A stretch of 64,000 nucleotides of DNA from Streptomyces aureoverticillatus. Its GTDB lineage: Bacteria > Actinomycetota > Actinomycetes > Streptomycetales > Streptomycetaceae. The DNA lies in the NCBI RefSeq assembly GCF_014649395.1, contig NZ_BMSY01000005.1, positions 434,001 through 498,000 on the forward strand. Reading direction: 5' to 3'. The notes under the pieces were generated by a model that worked only from the letters and a program-made list of their open reading frames with translations, ran no database searches and was not told the DNA's origin. The position numbers and the translations under genes are program-made. This document shows positions 16,544 through 25,095 of the stretch, piece by piece (position 1 is the first letter of the stretch; every line of letters begins with the position of its first letter).

Positions 16544-16649
16544 CGCCGTGGCTCCTCCAGATGCGGTCCGGTGCGGGTGCTGTGCTGCCGCGTGAAGGCT
16601 ACCGCGCACGCGGCGCGCGCCGGTCACCCCGTCCGCACGGCCCGCGGGC

Positions 16650-17426
16650 TCACCCCGTCCACTCCAGGGCGAAGGGCCGCCCGGACCCCGCGAAGTGTCC
16701 GACGTTCACGCACTCGGTCGACCCGATCCGCATCCGGTTCACCAGCGGCTGGTGCACGTGCCCGAAGAGGGCGTACCGCGGCCGGGTGCGCCGGATCGCG
16801 TCGAGCAGCGCGCGGCTGCCCCGCTCGAAGCGGCGCGCCACGGTGTCGTACACCAGGTCAGGCACCTCCGGCGGGATGTGCGTGCACAGCACGTCGACCT
16901 CGCCGACGGCCTCGACCTTGGCGGCGTACTCCTCGTCGCTGATCTCGTACGGCGTCCGCATCGGGGTCTTGAGGCCGCCGCCGACGAAGCCGAAGACGCG
17001 GCCGCCGATCTCGACGCGCTCGCCGTCGAGGACGGTGGTGCCCTCACCCGCGTATTCGCGCCACAGCTCCGGCATGTCGACATTGCCGTACGTGGCGTAC
17101 GTAGGGGTGGGAAAGGCCGCGAAGAGCTCGGCGTACTGCTTGCGCACCGCGCTCTCCACCGCCGGGCCGCGGTCCAGGCCGGCCCAGAGCGAGGCGCCGA
17201 ACGCGCGGGCCTCCTCGAAGCGGCGGGCGGTGCGCAGCTCGACGAGGCGGGTGGCGTTCTCCTTGCCGAACAGATCGGGGAAGATGCCGCGCGCGTGATC
17301 CGCGTAGTCGAGGAAGAGCACCAGGTCACCCAGGCAGATCAGGGCGTCGGCGCCGTCGCCCGCGGTGGCCAGGTCCTTGGCGTTGCCGTGCACGTCACTG
17401 ACCACATTGACCCGGAAACCTCGCAT
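16650..17426 (-). CDS. Calcineurin-like metallophosphoesterase
   Basis: A 258-residue metal-dependent phosphoesterase. The metal ligands are visible in order: VVSDVHGN (Asp, His), ICLGDLVLFLDY (Asp), TYGNVDMPEL (Asn in a GNVD form of GNHD), CTHIPPEVP (His) and FGHVHQPL (His-x-His). ATG at 17426 has AAGGTGA a few bases upstream. Divergent from an acyl-CoA ligase across a 361-base gap. The substrate is not known. Confidence 0.88.
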   Translation of the reverse strand: MRGFRVNVVSDVHGNAKDLATAGDGADALICLGDLVLFLDYADHARGIFPDLFGKENATRLVELRTARRFEEARAFGASLWAGLDRGPAVESAVRKQYAELFAAFPTPTYATYGNVDMPELWREYAGEGTTVLDGERVEIGGRVFGFVGGGLKTPMRTPYEISDEEYAAKVEAVGEVDVLCTHIPPEVPDLVYDTVARRFERGSRALLDAIRRTRPRYALFGHVHQPLVNRMRIGSTECVNVGHFAGSGRPFALEWTG

Positions 17427-17787
17427 GCCGGTCACCTTAGGACGGCGGGGCCCGGGCCCACCAGGGCGGGGTGAATCGGCCGGGCGTGGCCGGGCCCGAG
17501 CGGTGGACCTGCGGATACTCCCGCGGTTACTTCCGAGTCAGGAAGAGCGTGGCGTACTGTGCGGTTCAGACCACAACGTCGTGTGACGCACGGAACATCT
17601 GGCCCGGCCCCCCTACCGAACCAGCCATACCGATGGGTAACGTCCGGGCAGTCCAGTAGTGCTCAGCCCCTCAACGAAATCCCGAGGGACCCCCGAACCC
17701 CCCAGACTGAGCACCTGCCCGACCTTGGACCGCACCGTCGCATCGCACAACGTCGTGGCGCCGGCGCCCTATGTAGGAGCAGCAGTC
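17427..17787. other. 361-base divergent intergenic region
   Basis: No gene is seen. It must hold promoters for the metallophosphoesterase and for the acyl-CoA ligase, whose TTG start at 17788 has TAGGAGC eight bases upstream. The 12-base word CACAACGTCGTG occurs twice, at 17572-17583 and 17746-17757, in the same orientation. Confidence 0.6.
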
Positions 17788-19584
17788 TTGCGCGAGTTCA
17801 GCCTTCCGGCCCTGTACGAGGTCCCCGCGGACGGCAATCTGACCGACATCGTCCGCAGAAACGCCGCGCAGCATCCGGATGTGGCGGTCATCGGCCGCAA
17901 GGTGAACGGCAGTTGGCAGGACGTCACGGCGACGGCGTTCCTCGCCGAGGTGCGCGCCGCCGCGAAGGGCCTGATCGCGGCGGGCGTCCGGCCCGGCGAC
18001 CGGGTGGGCCTGATGTCCCGTACGCGCTACGAGTGGACGCTGTTCGACTTCGCGATCTGGAGCGCGGGCGCGGTCAGCGTGCCGGTGTACGAGACCAGCT
18101 CGGCCGAGCAGATCCAGTGGATCCTGGGCGACTCCGGCGCCGTGGCCTGCGTCGTGGAGTCCGACGCGCACGCGTCCGCCGTCGAGTCGGTGCGCGACCG
18201 GCTGCCGTCGTTGACGCACGTGTGGCAGATCGACCGGGGCGGCGTCGAGGAGCTGAACCGGGCGGGCACGGAGGTCTCCGACGAGACCGTGGACGAGCGC
18301 TGTGCCGTCGCGGGCGCCGACGACCCGGCGACGATCGTCTACACCTCGGGCACGACGGGCCGCCCCAAGGGCTGTGTCCTCACCCACCGCAGCTTCTTCG
18401 CGGAGTGCGGCAATGTGGTGGAGCGCCTGAAGCCGCTGTTCCGCACGGGCGAGTGCTCGGTCCTGCTGTTCCTCCCCGTCGCGCACGTCTTCGGCCGCCT
18501 GGTGGAGGTGGCCGCCCTGATGGCCCCCATCAAGCTCGGCCACGCGCCCGACATCAAGCATCTGACGGACGAACTGGCCGCGTTCCGGCCGACGTTGATC
18601 CTCGGTGTGCCGCGCGTCTTCGAGAAGGTCTACAACGGGGCGCGCGCCAAGGCGCAGGCCGACGGCAAGGGCAAGATCTTCGACAAGGCGGCGGACACGG
18701 CGATCGCGTACAGCCGCGCGCTCGACTCCCCGAGCGGTCCTTCGCTGGGGCTGCGGATCAAGCACAAGGTCTTCGACAAGCTGGTCTTCAGCAAGCTGCG
18801 GGCGGTCCTCGGCGGGCGCGGCGAGTACGCCATCTCCGGCGGCGCCCCGCTCGGCGAGCGCCTCGGCCACTTCTTCCGCGGCATCGGCTTCACGGTCCTC
18901 GAGGGCTACGGCCTCACCGAGTCGTGCGCCGCCACCGCGTTCAACCCCTGGGACCGGCAGAAGATCGGCACGGTCGGGCAGCCGCTGCCCGGCTCGGTCG
19001 TCCGCATCGCCGACGACGGCGAGGTGCTGCTGCACGGCGAGCACCTGTTCAAGGAGTACTGGAACAACGAGGGCGCCACCGAGGAGGCCCTCGCCGACGG
19101 GTGGTTCCACACCGGGGACATCGGCACCCTCGACGAGGACGGCTATCTGCGGATCACCGGCCGCAAGAAGGAGATCATCGTGACGGCGGGCGGCAAGAAC
19201 GTCGCCCCCGCCGTGATCGAGGACCGTATCCGCGCGCACGCGCTCGTCGCCGAGTGCATGGTCGTCGGGGACGGGCGGCCGTTCGTCGGTGCCCTCGTCA
19301 CCATCGACGAGGAGTTCCTGGTGCGGTGGGCCTCTGAGCACGGGAAGCCCGCCGGGGCCTCGGCCGCGTCCCTGCGGGAGGACGCCGATCTGCTCGCCGC
19401 GGTGCAGCAGGCCGTGGACGACGGGAACGCGGCGGTGTCCAAGGCCGAGTCCGTCCGCAAGTTCCGCGTCCTGCCCGCCCAGTTCACCGAGGAGTCGGGG
19501 CATCTCACCCCGTCCCTGAAGCTGAAGCGGAACGTGGTCGCGAAGGATTACGCGGACGAGATCGAGGCGCTTTATCGGGGCTGA
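17788..19584 (+). CDS. Long-chain acyl-CoA ligase (AMP-forming)
   Basis: A 598-residue adenylate-forming enzyme that activates fatty acids to acyl-CoA. Motifs are the A3 P-loop IVYTSGTTGRPKGCVLTH, the A5 motif LEGYGLTESCAA, A7 WFHTGDIGTLDEDGYL, A8 ITGRKKEIIVTAGGKNVAP and the terminal catalytic Lys in LTPSLKLKRNVV. The TTG start (LREFSLPALYEVPADGNL) is chosen because of TAGGAGC at 17774 and because the upstream in-frame stretch is low-quality. It corresponds in position to fadD15 (Rv2187) of mycobacteria, next to the PimB-like mannosyltransferase. Exact chain length preference is unknown. Confidence 0.95.
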   Translation: MREFSLPALYEVPADGNLTDIVRRNAAQHPDVAVIGRKVNGSWQDVTATAFLAEVRAAAKGLIAAGVRPGDRVGLMSRTRYEWTLFDFAIWSAGAVSVPVYETSSAEQIQWILGDSGAVACVVESDAHASAVESVRDRLPSLTHVWQIDRGGVEELNRAGTEVSDETVDERCAVAGADDPATIVYTSGTTGRPKGCVLTHRSFFAECGNVVERLKPLFRTGECSVLLFLPVAHVFGRLVEVAALMAPIKLGHAPDIKHLTDELAAFRPTLILGVPRVFEKVYNGARAKAQADGKGKIFDKAADTAIAYSRALDSPSGPSLGLRIKHKVFDKLVFSKLRAVLGGRGEYAISGGAPLGERLGHFFRGIGFTVLEGYGLTESCAATAFNPWDRQKIGTVGQPLPGSVVRIADDGEVLLHGEHLFKEYWNNEGATEEALADGWFHTGDIGTLDEDGYLRITGRKKEIIVTAGGKNVAPAVIEDRIRAHALVAECMVVGDGRPFVGALVTIDEEFLVRWASEHGKPAGASAASLREDADLLAAVQQAVDDGNAAVSKAESVRKFRVLPAQFTEESGHLTPSLKLKRNVVAKDYADEIEALYRG

Positions 19585-19639
19585 GGCTTGGGCCCTGCGG
19601 GGCTTTCCCCAGTCCCGCCCCTTCCCGCTGCATCGATCA

Positions 19640-19800
19640 GCGGCTCCGCCGCGGGCAGGGGGCTGCCGCCCCCTGGACCCCCGCTATCGGCCTGAACGGC
19701 CTCGTCCTCAAACGCCGGACGGGCTAGAACTCACCGGCACAATTTCAGCCCCTCCGGCGTTTGAGGAGCGGGGGTCTGGGGGCAGAGCCCCCAGTTTCGG
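19640..19800. repeat. Inverted pair of family B repeats, likely bidirectional terminator
   Basis: A B element CTCGTCCTCAAACGCCGGAC at 19701 faces an inverted copy CCCTCCGGCGTTTGAGGAGC at 19750. GC-rich hairpins lie on both sides: CAGGGGGC/GCCCCCTG on the left and TGGGGG/CCCCCA near 19777-19792. It separates the convergent acyl-CoA ligase and mannosyltransferase genes, so it probably stops transcription from both sides. Confidence 0.75.
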
Positions 19801-19833
19801 GAAGGGGCGGGCTTGGGGAGCTCCCAGCCGGGC

Positions 19834-20976
19834 CTACAACAGCTCCCGCAACCGCTCCGCCAGCAGGTCCCAGCGCCACCGCTCCTCGACCCACTGCCGC
19901 CCCCGCTCCCCCATCCGCTCCCGCAACTGCGCGTCAGCGAGCAACGCGAGGATCCGATCGGCGGAATCCTCGGCGGAGCCGCCCCGTACGACCCACCCGG
20001 TCTCCCCGTCGAGGACGGCGTCCGGAGCACCTCCGGAGTCACCGGCGACGACGGGCAGCCCCGTGGCGGACGCCTCCAGGTAGACGATGCCGAGGCCCTC
20101 GACGTCGAGGCCGCCGCGCCGGGTGCGGCAGGGCATGGCGAAGACGTCGCCGGCGCCGTAGTGCGCGGGCAGCTCCGCCCAGGGCACGGCGCCGGTGAAC
20201 ACCACGGAGTCCGCGACCCGCGTCTCCGCGGCGAGCTTGCGCAGCTCCTTCTCGTAGGGCCCGCCGCCCACGACGAGCAGCACCGCGTCCGGCTCGCGCG
20301 CCAGAATGCGCGGCATGGCGAGGATGAGGGTGTCCTGCCCCTTGCGCGGCACGAGGCGCGAGACGCACACGATCACCGGCCGGTCGGTGAGCCCGAGCCG
20401 GGCCCGCACGGCGTCGCCGCCGGAGTCGGGGTGGAAGGTCTTCTCGTCGACGCCGGGCGGCAGTTGGACCATGCGCCCGGCCGCGGCGGGGGTGAGCGCG
20501 GCGGCGATGCGGGACCGGGTGTACTCGCCGAGATAGGTGATCGTGTCGGTCGACTCGCCGATCCTGCGCAGGAGTTGGCGGGAGGCGGGCAGCTGGGCCC
20601 ACCCGGCCTCGTGCCCGTGCGTGGTCGCCACGAGCTTCCGCGCCCCGGCCTTGCGCAACGCGGGCGCCATCAGCCCGAGCGGCGCGGCCGCCCCGAACCA
20701 CACCGACGTACAGCCGTGTTCCCGCAGCAGCGAGACGGCGCGGCGGGTGACGCGGGGGGTGGGGAGCAGCATCGTCGTGGGGTCGCGGACGACCGGATAG
20801 GGCTGCTCGGCGTCGAAGGCGGCGGTGGCCTCGGTGCCCTCGCGGCCGCGCTTCCAGGTGGAGGCGTACACGACGATCTCGGACGGGTCCAGGCGCAGCG
20901 CCATGTTGTGCAGGAACGCCTGGATACCACCGGGCCTGGGCGGAAAGTCGTTCGTGACGATCAGGGTCTTGTGCAT
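19834..20976 (-). CDS. GT4 glycosyltransferase, PimB-like phosphatidylinositol mannosyltransferase
   Basis: A 380-residue GT-B enzyme, probably adding mannose from GDP-mannose to a phosphatidylinositol mannoside on the inner membrane face. The N-terminal acceptor domain begins TLIVTNDFPPRPGGIQAFLH. The C-terminal donor domain has VSRLVPRKGQDTLI and the EX7E region EGLGIVYLEASATGLPVV. It sits beside the acyl-CoA ligase as pimB' (Rv2188c) sits beside fadD15 in mycobacteria, and an acyltransferase lies a few genes away. The mannosyltransferase role is by family and context. Confidence 0.9.
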   Translation of the reverse strand: MHKTLIVTNDFPPRPGGIQAFLHNMALRLDPSEIVVYASTWKRGREGTEATAAFDAEQPYPVVRDPTTMLLPTPRVTRRAVSLLREHGCTSVWFGAAAPLGLMAPALRKAGARKLVATTHGHEAGWAQLPASRQLLRRIGESTDTITYLGEYTRSRIAAALTPAAAGRMVQLPPGVDEKTFHPDSGGDAVRARLGLTDRPVIVCVSRLVPRKGQDTLILAMPRILAREPDAVLLVVGGGPYEKELRKLAAETRVADSVVFTGAVPWAELPAHYGAGDVFAMPCRTRRGGLDVEGLGIVYLEASATGLPVVAGDSGGAPDAVLDGETGWVVRGGSAEDSADRILALLADAQLRERMGERGRQWVEERWRWDLLAERLRELL

Positions 20977-21079
20977 CGCCGCAGACAGTACCGGCCCCGC
21001 CTCGTCCCCTCACGCCGCCCCTCCCGGCATCATGATTTCCCGGACCCTACTCAAATAGGCAAAAAGCGGCGAGGCGCAT

Positions 21080-22405
21080 ATGACGGGCACGTGTACGGGG
21101 CCGACAAAGACCGCGACCGAGCTGCGGATCCTCGCCCTCTGGGCGCCCACCCGCGTCCTGCTCCTGCTCTGCGTCTTCCACGTCGTCGTCCTGCCGGGAC
21201 CGGACGTCACCAGCGACGTCTCCTTCATCTACCAGGGCTGGTACGAGACCCTGCGCACCGGCACGTTCCCGCTCGACGACGTCACCTGGCAGTACCCGCC
21301 CGCCGCCGCGCTCGCCGTCCTCGCCCCGGCCGCGCTGCCGTTCCTCGGCTACCCCGCCGCCTTCTTCCTGCTGTCGTTCCTGGCCGACGCGGCGGTGACG
21401 GGCCTGCTCCTGCACGCGGGCGGGCGGCCCGGCAGGACCCTGCGGGGTGCCTGGGTGTGGACGGCCGGGGTGGCGCTGCTCGGGCCCACCGCATACGCGC
21501 GCTACGACCTGATGGTGACCGCGGTCGCCGTCGCCGCGCTGCTCGCCGGGGCGCGCCGCGCCCGCACGTGGGGCGTGCTCGCCGGGTTCGGCGCGGTGCT
21601 GAAGGTGTGGCCGGTGCTGCTGCTCGTCGGCACCCCGCGGGGGCGGACTACGCGGCGTTCGTGGGGCGCCGCGGCGGTGACGGCGGGCACCGTCACGCTG
21701 CTGTTCGTGGCGGCGATGCCGGGGGCGCTCGCGTTCCTCACCTTCCAGCGGGACCGGGGCACGGAGGTCGAGTCGCTCGGCGCGCTCGTCTTCCACGTGG
21801 CACGGCAGCTCGGCTGGCCGGGGACGGTGCAGCTCAACTACGGCTCGGTGGAGTTCCTGGGGCCGTACGTCCCGTTGGTGAGCGCGGTGGCGCAGGCCCT
21901 TTCGGTGGCCGCCTTCGGGTGGCTGCTGCTGTGGCGGATCCGAGCCCGCGTCCGGTCGGTCACGACGCCCGCGGACGCGGCGTTCGCGGCGGTGCTGTTG
22001 TTCACCACGACGAGCCGGGTGATCAGTCCGCAGTACCTGCTGTGGCTGGTCGGGGTCGCCGCGGTGTGTGTGGCGTACCGCGGCAGCCGAATGGCGTGGC
22101 CCGCCGGGCTCGTCCTCGCGGCCACGTTCGTGACGTTTCTGGAGTTCCCCGTGTGGTTCTCGCACGTGGTCGCGAGTGACGCGCTGGGGGTCGCCCTGCT
22201 TGTCGTACGCAATGGCCTGCTGGTCGCAGCGACGGTTCTCGCTTGCAGCGCGCTGTGGCGGCAGACGGTCACCAAAGCCTCTGGTGAACGCCCGGGGGCT
22301 GCGCCCCCGGACCCCCGCCATCGGCCTTCGGCCTCGTCCTCAATCGCCGGACGGGCTTTGAACCAGCCTGACGACTCTGAATCAGCCGGAAGGGCTTTGA
22401 CTTAG
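21080..22405 (+). CDS. Polytopic GT-C/DUF2029-type glycosyltransferase
   Basis: A 441-residue membrane protein with about nine or ten hydrophobic helices (VLLLLCVFHVVVLPGPDV, AAFFLLSFLADAAVTGLLL, AAVTAGTVTLLFVAAMPG and more). The first outer loop carries Asp residues (GPDVTSDVSFIYQGWYE), as in polyprenol-phosphate-mannose-dependent GT87 enzymes. Adjacent to the PimB-like gene, it could extend mannosylated lipids or glycans. The last 38 residues, from about residue 404, are Pro/Ser/Arg-rich and come from an interspersed repeat; the true membrane domain ends at about residue 395. The 3' end overlaps the convergent lipoprotein gene by 24 bases. Confidence 0.82.
   Translation: MTGTCTGPTKTATELRILALWAPTRVLLLLCVFHVVVLPGPDVTSDVSFIYQGWYETLRTGTFPLDDVTWQYPPAAALAVLAPAALPFLGYPAAFFLLSFLADAAVTGLLLHAGGRPGRTLRGAWVWTAGVALLGPTAYARYDLMVTAVAVAALLAGARRARTWGVLAGFGAVLKVWPVLLLVGTPRGRTTRRSWGAAAVTAGTVTLLFVAAMPGALAFLTFQRDRGTEVESLGALVFHVARQLGWPGTVQLNYGSVEFLGPYVPLVSAVAQALSVAAFGWLLLWRIRARVRSVTTPADAAFAAVLLFTTTSRVISPQYLLWLVGVAAVCVAYRGSRMAWPAGLVLAATFVTFLEFPVWFSHVVASDALGVALLVVRNGLLVAATVLACSALWRQTVTKASGERPGAAPPDPRHRPSASSSIAGRALNQPDDSESAGRALT
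22291..22400. repeat. Interspersed repeat with family B core, read as coding at two gene ends
   Basis: It begins with hairpin CCGGGGGC/GCCCCCGG at 22292-22310, then CGGCCTTCGGCCTCG, then the B core CTCAATCGCCGGACGGGCTT at 22340, and ends with a degenerate half copy (TCAGCCGGAAGGGCTTTGA). The plus-strand glycosyltransferase reads through all of it and stops at 22405; the minus-strand lipoprotein stops inside it at 22382. Confidence 0.75.
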
Positions 22406-23611
22406 CTCGTCCCGCACGTATTGCCGCCACCTCGCCGTGAACTCCTCCTCCGTCGTACCGAGTACGTCCCGCAGCGCGCCCTCCACCGCCCCCGCGCGCC
22501 GGTCGTGCGCGCCGACCGCCGTGTAGAACCGCGTCAGCTTCTCCTCGCCCCACTCCTCCGCGATCATCCGGCAGGCCAGCCACGCGCCCTCGTACGCCCG
22601 CGCGAGGCCCCCGGCGTCGCCGCTGAAGCCGAAGTCGTCGTCCTCGGGGAGCGTCGCGGGCAGTCGGCCGTCGAGGACCGCGCGGCGCAGTTCCGGGGCG
22701 GCCTGCTGGGGAGCGCGGTCCGTGCCGCGGTAGCCGACCCAGTCGGCGAAGCCCTCGGAGAGCCACAGCGGGGTGGCCCGGGAGGTGACGGCGCGGGTGG
22801 CGACATGGGTCGTCTCGTGGGTGAGGACGACCTGCTTGCCTAGGTCGCCGAGGACGCCGTACGCCTCGGGGTTGACGACGATCCGGTCCGCGGGCGCCTT
22901 GCCCGAGCCGCCCGCCTCGCCCGTGGTGACCGCGGCGATGCCCTGGTAGCCGGACGCGGGCGCGCCGAGCAGGTCCGCCATGCCGGCCAGGGACTTCGGC
23001 ACCAGGACGACGACCTTGCCGGGCCACGGGCCGCTCCAGGCGTCCCGCACGGCGGGCACCGCGCGGTCGGCGAGTTCGGCGTACCGGCGCAGGTCGGCGC
23101 GCTCGCGCCCGACGCCGAGCACCAGGCTGTGGGTGCCACGCACGGCGTCGACGCGGCCCTGGTCCCAGAGCTGCTCGGCGGCCTTCTTCGCGGGGCGTTC
23201 GGCGGTGACGTACCAGCGTCCGTCGCGGCGTTGGAGCGACAGCGTCCGCTCGGCGGTGAGGGGCGCGCGGTCGTAGCCCGCGACGCGGTAACCGAGGTCC
23301 GCGGTGGCGGTGGCCCGCGTGCCGTCGCGGCGGAAGTCCTTCAGGCGGTACGACCAGGACTTCAGGGGGACGTCGCGGAGGTTGTCGTAGCCGGCGCGGG
23401 GGCCGCCGGTCGCGCGGTACGCCCGCGCGTCGCGCTCCAGCACGGCCTCCGCGCGCTTCTCGAGCAGCCGTTGGACGTCTCCTGGCGCGACGTCGGCCCC
23501 GTCGTCGGCGGCGCAGCCGGTCAGCGCGGCGGGCGCGAGCACGGCGAGGCACGCCGCCGCGCCCGCCGCCGCCCGCATGCCACGCCCGTGCCCCTGCCCT
23601 CGACCAGCCAC
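22382..23611 (-). CDS. Lipoprotein with gluzincin-like (HExxH-type) peptidase domain
   Basis: A 409-residue exported protein. The N-terminus is a signal peptide with lipobox APAALTGC, so the mature protein is lipid-anchored outside the membrane. Residues about 50-150 form an NTF2-like region with WYVTAERPAKK. The C-terminal half carries VVLTHETTHVATRAV followed by WLSEGFADWVGYRG, the HExxH plus downstream Glu arrangement of M1-like metallopeptidases, although the motif reads HETTH. The start is GTG 23611 or ATG 23578; neither has a clear ribosome site. It lies downstream of two NlpC/P60 genes on the same strand, so an envelope role is likely. The substrate is unknown. Confidence 0.82.
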   Translation of the reverse strand: MAGRGQGHGRGMRAAAGAAACLAVLAPAALTGCAADDGADVAPGDVQRLLEKRAEAVLERDARAYRATGGPRAGYDNLRDVPLKSWSYRLKDFRRDGTRATATADLGYRVAGYDRAPLTAERTLSLQRRDGRWYVTAERPAKKAAEQLWDQGRVDAVRGTHSLVLGVGRERADLRRYAELADRAVPAVRDAWSGPWPGKVVVLVPKSLAGMADLLGAPASGYQGIAAVTTGEAGGSGKAPADRIVVNPEAYGVLGDLGKQVVLTHETTHVATRAVTSRATPLWLSEGFADWVGYRGTDRAPQQAAPELRRAVLDGRLPATLPEDDDFGFSGDAGGLARAYEGAWLACRMIAEEWGEEKLTRFYTAVGAHDRRAGAVEGALRDVLGTTEEEFTARWRQYVRDELSQSPSG

Positions 23612-23726
23612 GTTCCGATCGTACGGGGACGCGCGGCCGCCCTCTTCGAACCTGCGGCCGAAGACCGCGGGATCCGGACGCCGGGCGACCCCGCTCAGGG
23701 CACGGCCGGAACCGCGTCCGCCTCGG

Positions 23727-24764
23727 TCAGACCCGCGTCACCGACGAGACCGGCATCATCCCCACCGGGTCGTAGCGCACGGCGGCGCCGGGGTAGGGCG
23801 CGTGCACCACCTGGCCGTTGCCGACGTACATCCCGATGTGGCTGGCGTCGTCGCGGTAGGCGACGAGGTCGCCGGGCTGGGCCTGGGAGAGCGGCACCTG
23901 CCGGCCCGCGCCGGCCTGCGCCTGGGAGGTGCGCGGCAGGCCGACGCCCGCCCGCGAGTACGACCACTGCATCAGGCCCGAACAGTCGAACCCGGCGGGC
24001 CCGTTGGCGCCCCACACGTACGGTTTGCCGACCGCCGAGCGGGCCGCGGCGATCGCGGCCGCCGCCCGGGAGGACGCCGGTGCGCCCGCTCCGGCGAGGT
24101 CGGGCAGCCCGTCGCGGCCGGAGCGCGAGGACCTGTCGTGCGCCTCGCGGTCCTCCTTCGGCAGCGAGTTGAGCAGCTGCCGGGCCTTGGCGAGCTTGCT
24201 CTCCACGGTGCGCTTGTGCCGGGCGACGGTCTTGCGGCTCTTCTCCAGCTCGGCGAGTTTGCGGGTGGCCTCCGCGCGTTCCTGGGCGAGGGTGCGCTGG
24301 GCCTGCTGGAGCTTGGTGAGTTCGCCGCTCTGCCGGGCGCTGAGGCGGTTCAGGGCCGAGGCCTTGTCGAGGTAGCCGTCCGGGTCGGAGGACAGCATCA
24401 GGGCGAGGGCCGGGTCGATGCCGCCCGCGCGGTACTGGGCGCCGGCCAGCGAGCCGAGGGCGCCGCGCATCGTGTTGATGCGCTCCTGGCCGCGGGCGAC
24501 CTTGTCCTTGGCCCGGTCGACCTGGCCGCGCAGGGTGTCCGCGCGCTCATCCGCCTTGTTGTACGCCTCCGTTGCCTGCTCGGCCTGCTCGTACAGGCGG
24601 TCCACCTTGGCCTTGACGTCGGACCGCGGGTCCTGCGGGGCGGCGCCCGCGGGTGTCGCGGCCAGGGCCGCCGCGGTGGCCGCGGCGGACAGGACGGTGA
24701 TGGTGGCGGTGCGTACGCACCGGTCGGGACCGGTGGGTGCTGCGGGACGGCGATGGGACCCCAC
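23727..24764 (-). CDS. NlpC/P60 peptidoglycan endopeptidase with coiled-coil stalk
   Basis: A 345-residue secreted hydrolase of the RipC type cutting peptide stems in peptidoglycan. It begins with a cleavable signal (TATITVLSAAATAAALAATPAGAAP), then a long coiled coil (about residues 48-200, DVKAKVDRLYEQAEQATEAY to KTVARHKRTVESKLAKARQ). The C-terminal C40 domain has catalytic Cys in GPAGFDCSGLMQWSY, His in DDASHIGMYVGNG and a third polar residue in VVHAPYPG. GTG 24764 follows GGGAGA. It is a diverged paralogue of the next gene upstream. Confidence 0.94.
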   Translation of the reverse strand: MGSHRRPAAPTGPDRCVRTATITVLSAAATAAALAATPAGAAPQDPRSDVKAKVDRLYEQAEQATEAYNKADERADTLRGQVDRAKDKVARGQERINTMRGALGSLAGAQYRAGGIDPALALMLSSDPDGYLDKASALNRLSARQSGELTKLQQAQRTLAQERAEATRKLAELEKSRKTVARHKRTVESKLAKARQLLNSLPKEDREAHDRSSRSGRDGLPDLAGAGAPASSRAAAAIAAARSAVGKPYVWGANGPAGFDCSGLMQWSYSRAGVGLPRTSQAQAGAGRQVPLSQAQPGDLVAYRDDASHIGMYVGNGQVVHAPYPGAAVRYDPVGMMPVSSVTRV

Positions 24765-25095
24765 GGGTAGCCGCTCTCCCTTCCGCTGGAACTTCACCCC
24801 CGCCCGAGGCGGAGGACTGCCGGTCCCCCGCGCGGGGCGGGGGCTGCGCCCCGGAGTGTCGGGGAACGCGCGCGACAGTAGCGGCGTGATCACGTCGCGG
24901 CCAAAGACCCTTGCCGCGTGCGCAGCCGGGCGCCCCGCCTCTGACGCAGGTCATCGACGGGGCGCGGGGTCAGCGGAAGTTACCGGAATTCGCTCGATCG
25001 GACGGTGCGGCGGCGGCCACTCGGAGTGGTCCGCCGCACGGCCGGGCGGAATCGGGGCTGGATCGGCGGCGCGCCGGATCCGGTGCGGCGGCAGG
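24765..25095. other. 331-base gap between two NlpC/P60 genes
   Basis: No gene is seen. It holds the terminator of the upstream paralogue (25005-25039) and a 10-base palindrome CGTGATCACG at 24885-24894 that could be an operator for the downstream gene. A cyclic di-AMP (ydaO) riboswitch, common before such genes in Streptomyces, was looked for but its conserved blocks are not present. Confidence 0.6.
25005..25039 (-). terminator. Terminator after NlpC/P60 gene
   Basis: GTGCGGCGG at 25005 and CCACT pair with AGTGG and CCGCCGCAC ending at 25039, a GC-rich stem with a small bulge. It lies 57 bases past the stop codon at 25096 on the minus strand. Confidence 0.6.

Noticed and set aside
17559..19337. 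Long Arg-rich frames over the acyl-CoA ligase on both strands
   Set aside because: Composition is the artefact expected of GC-rich DNA in off frames; no domain is seen, while the chosen frame has every adenylate-forming motif.
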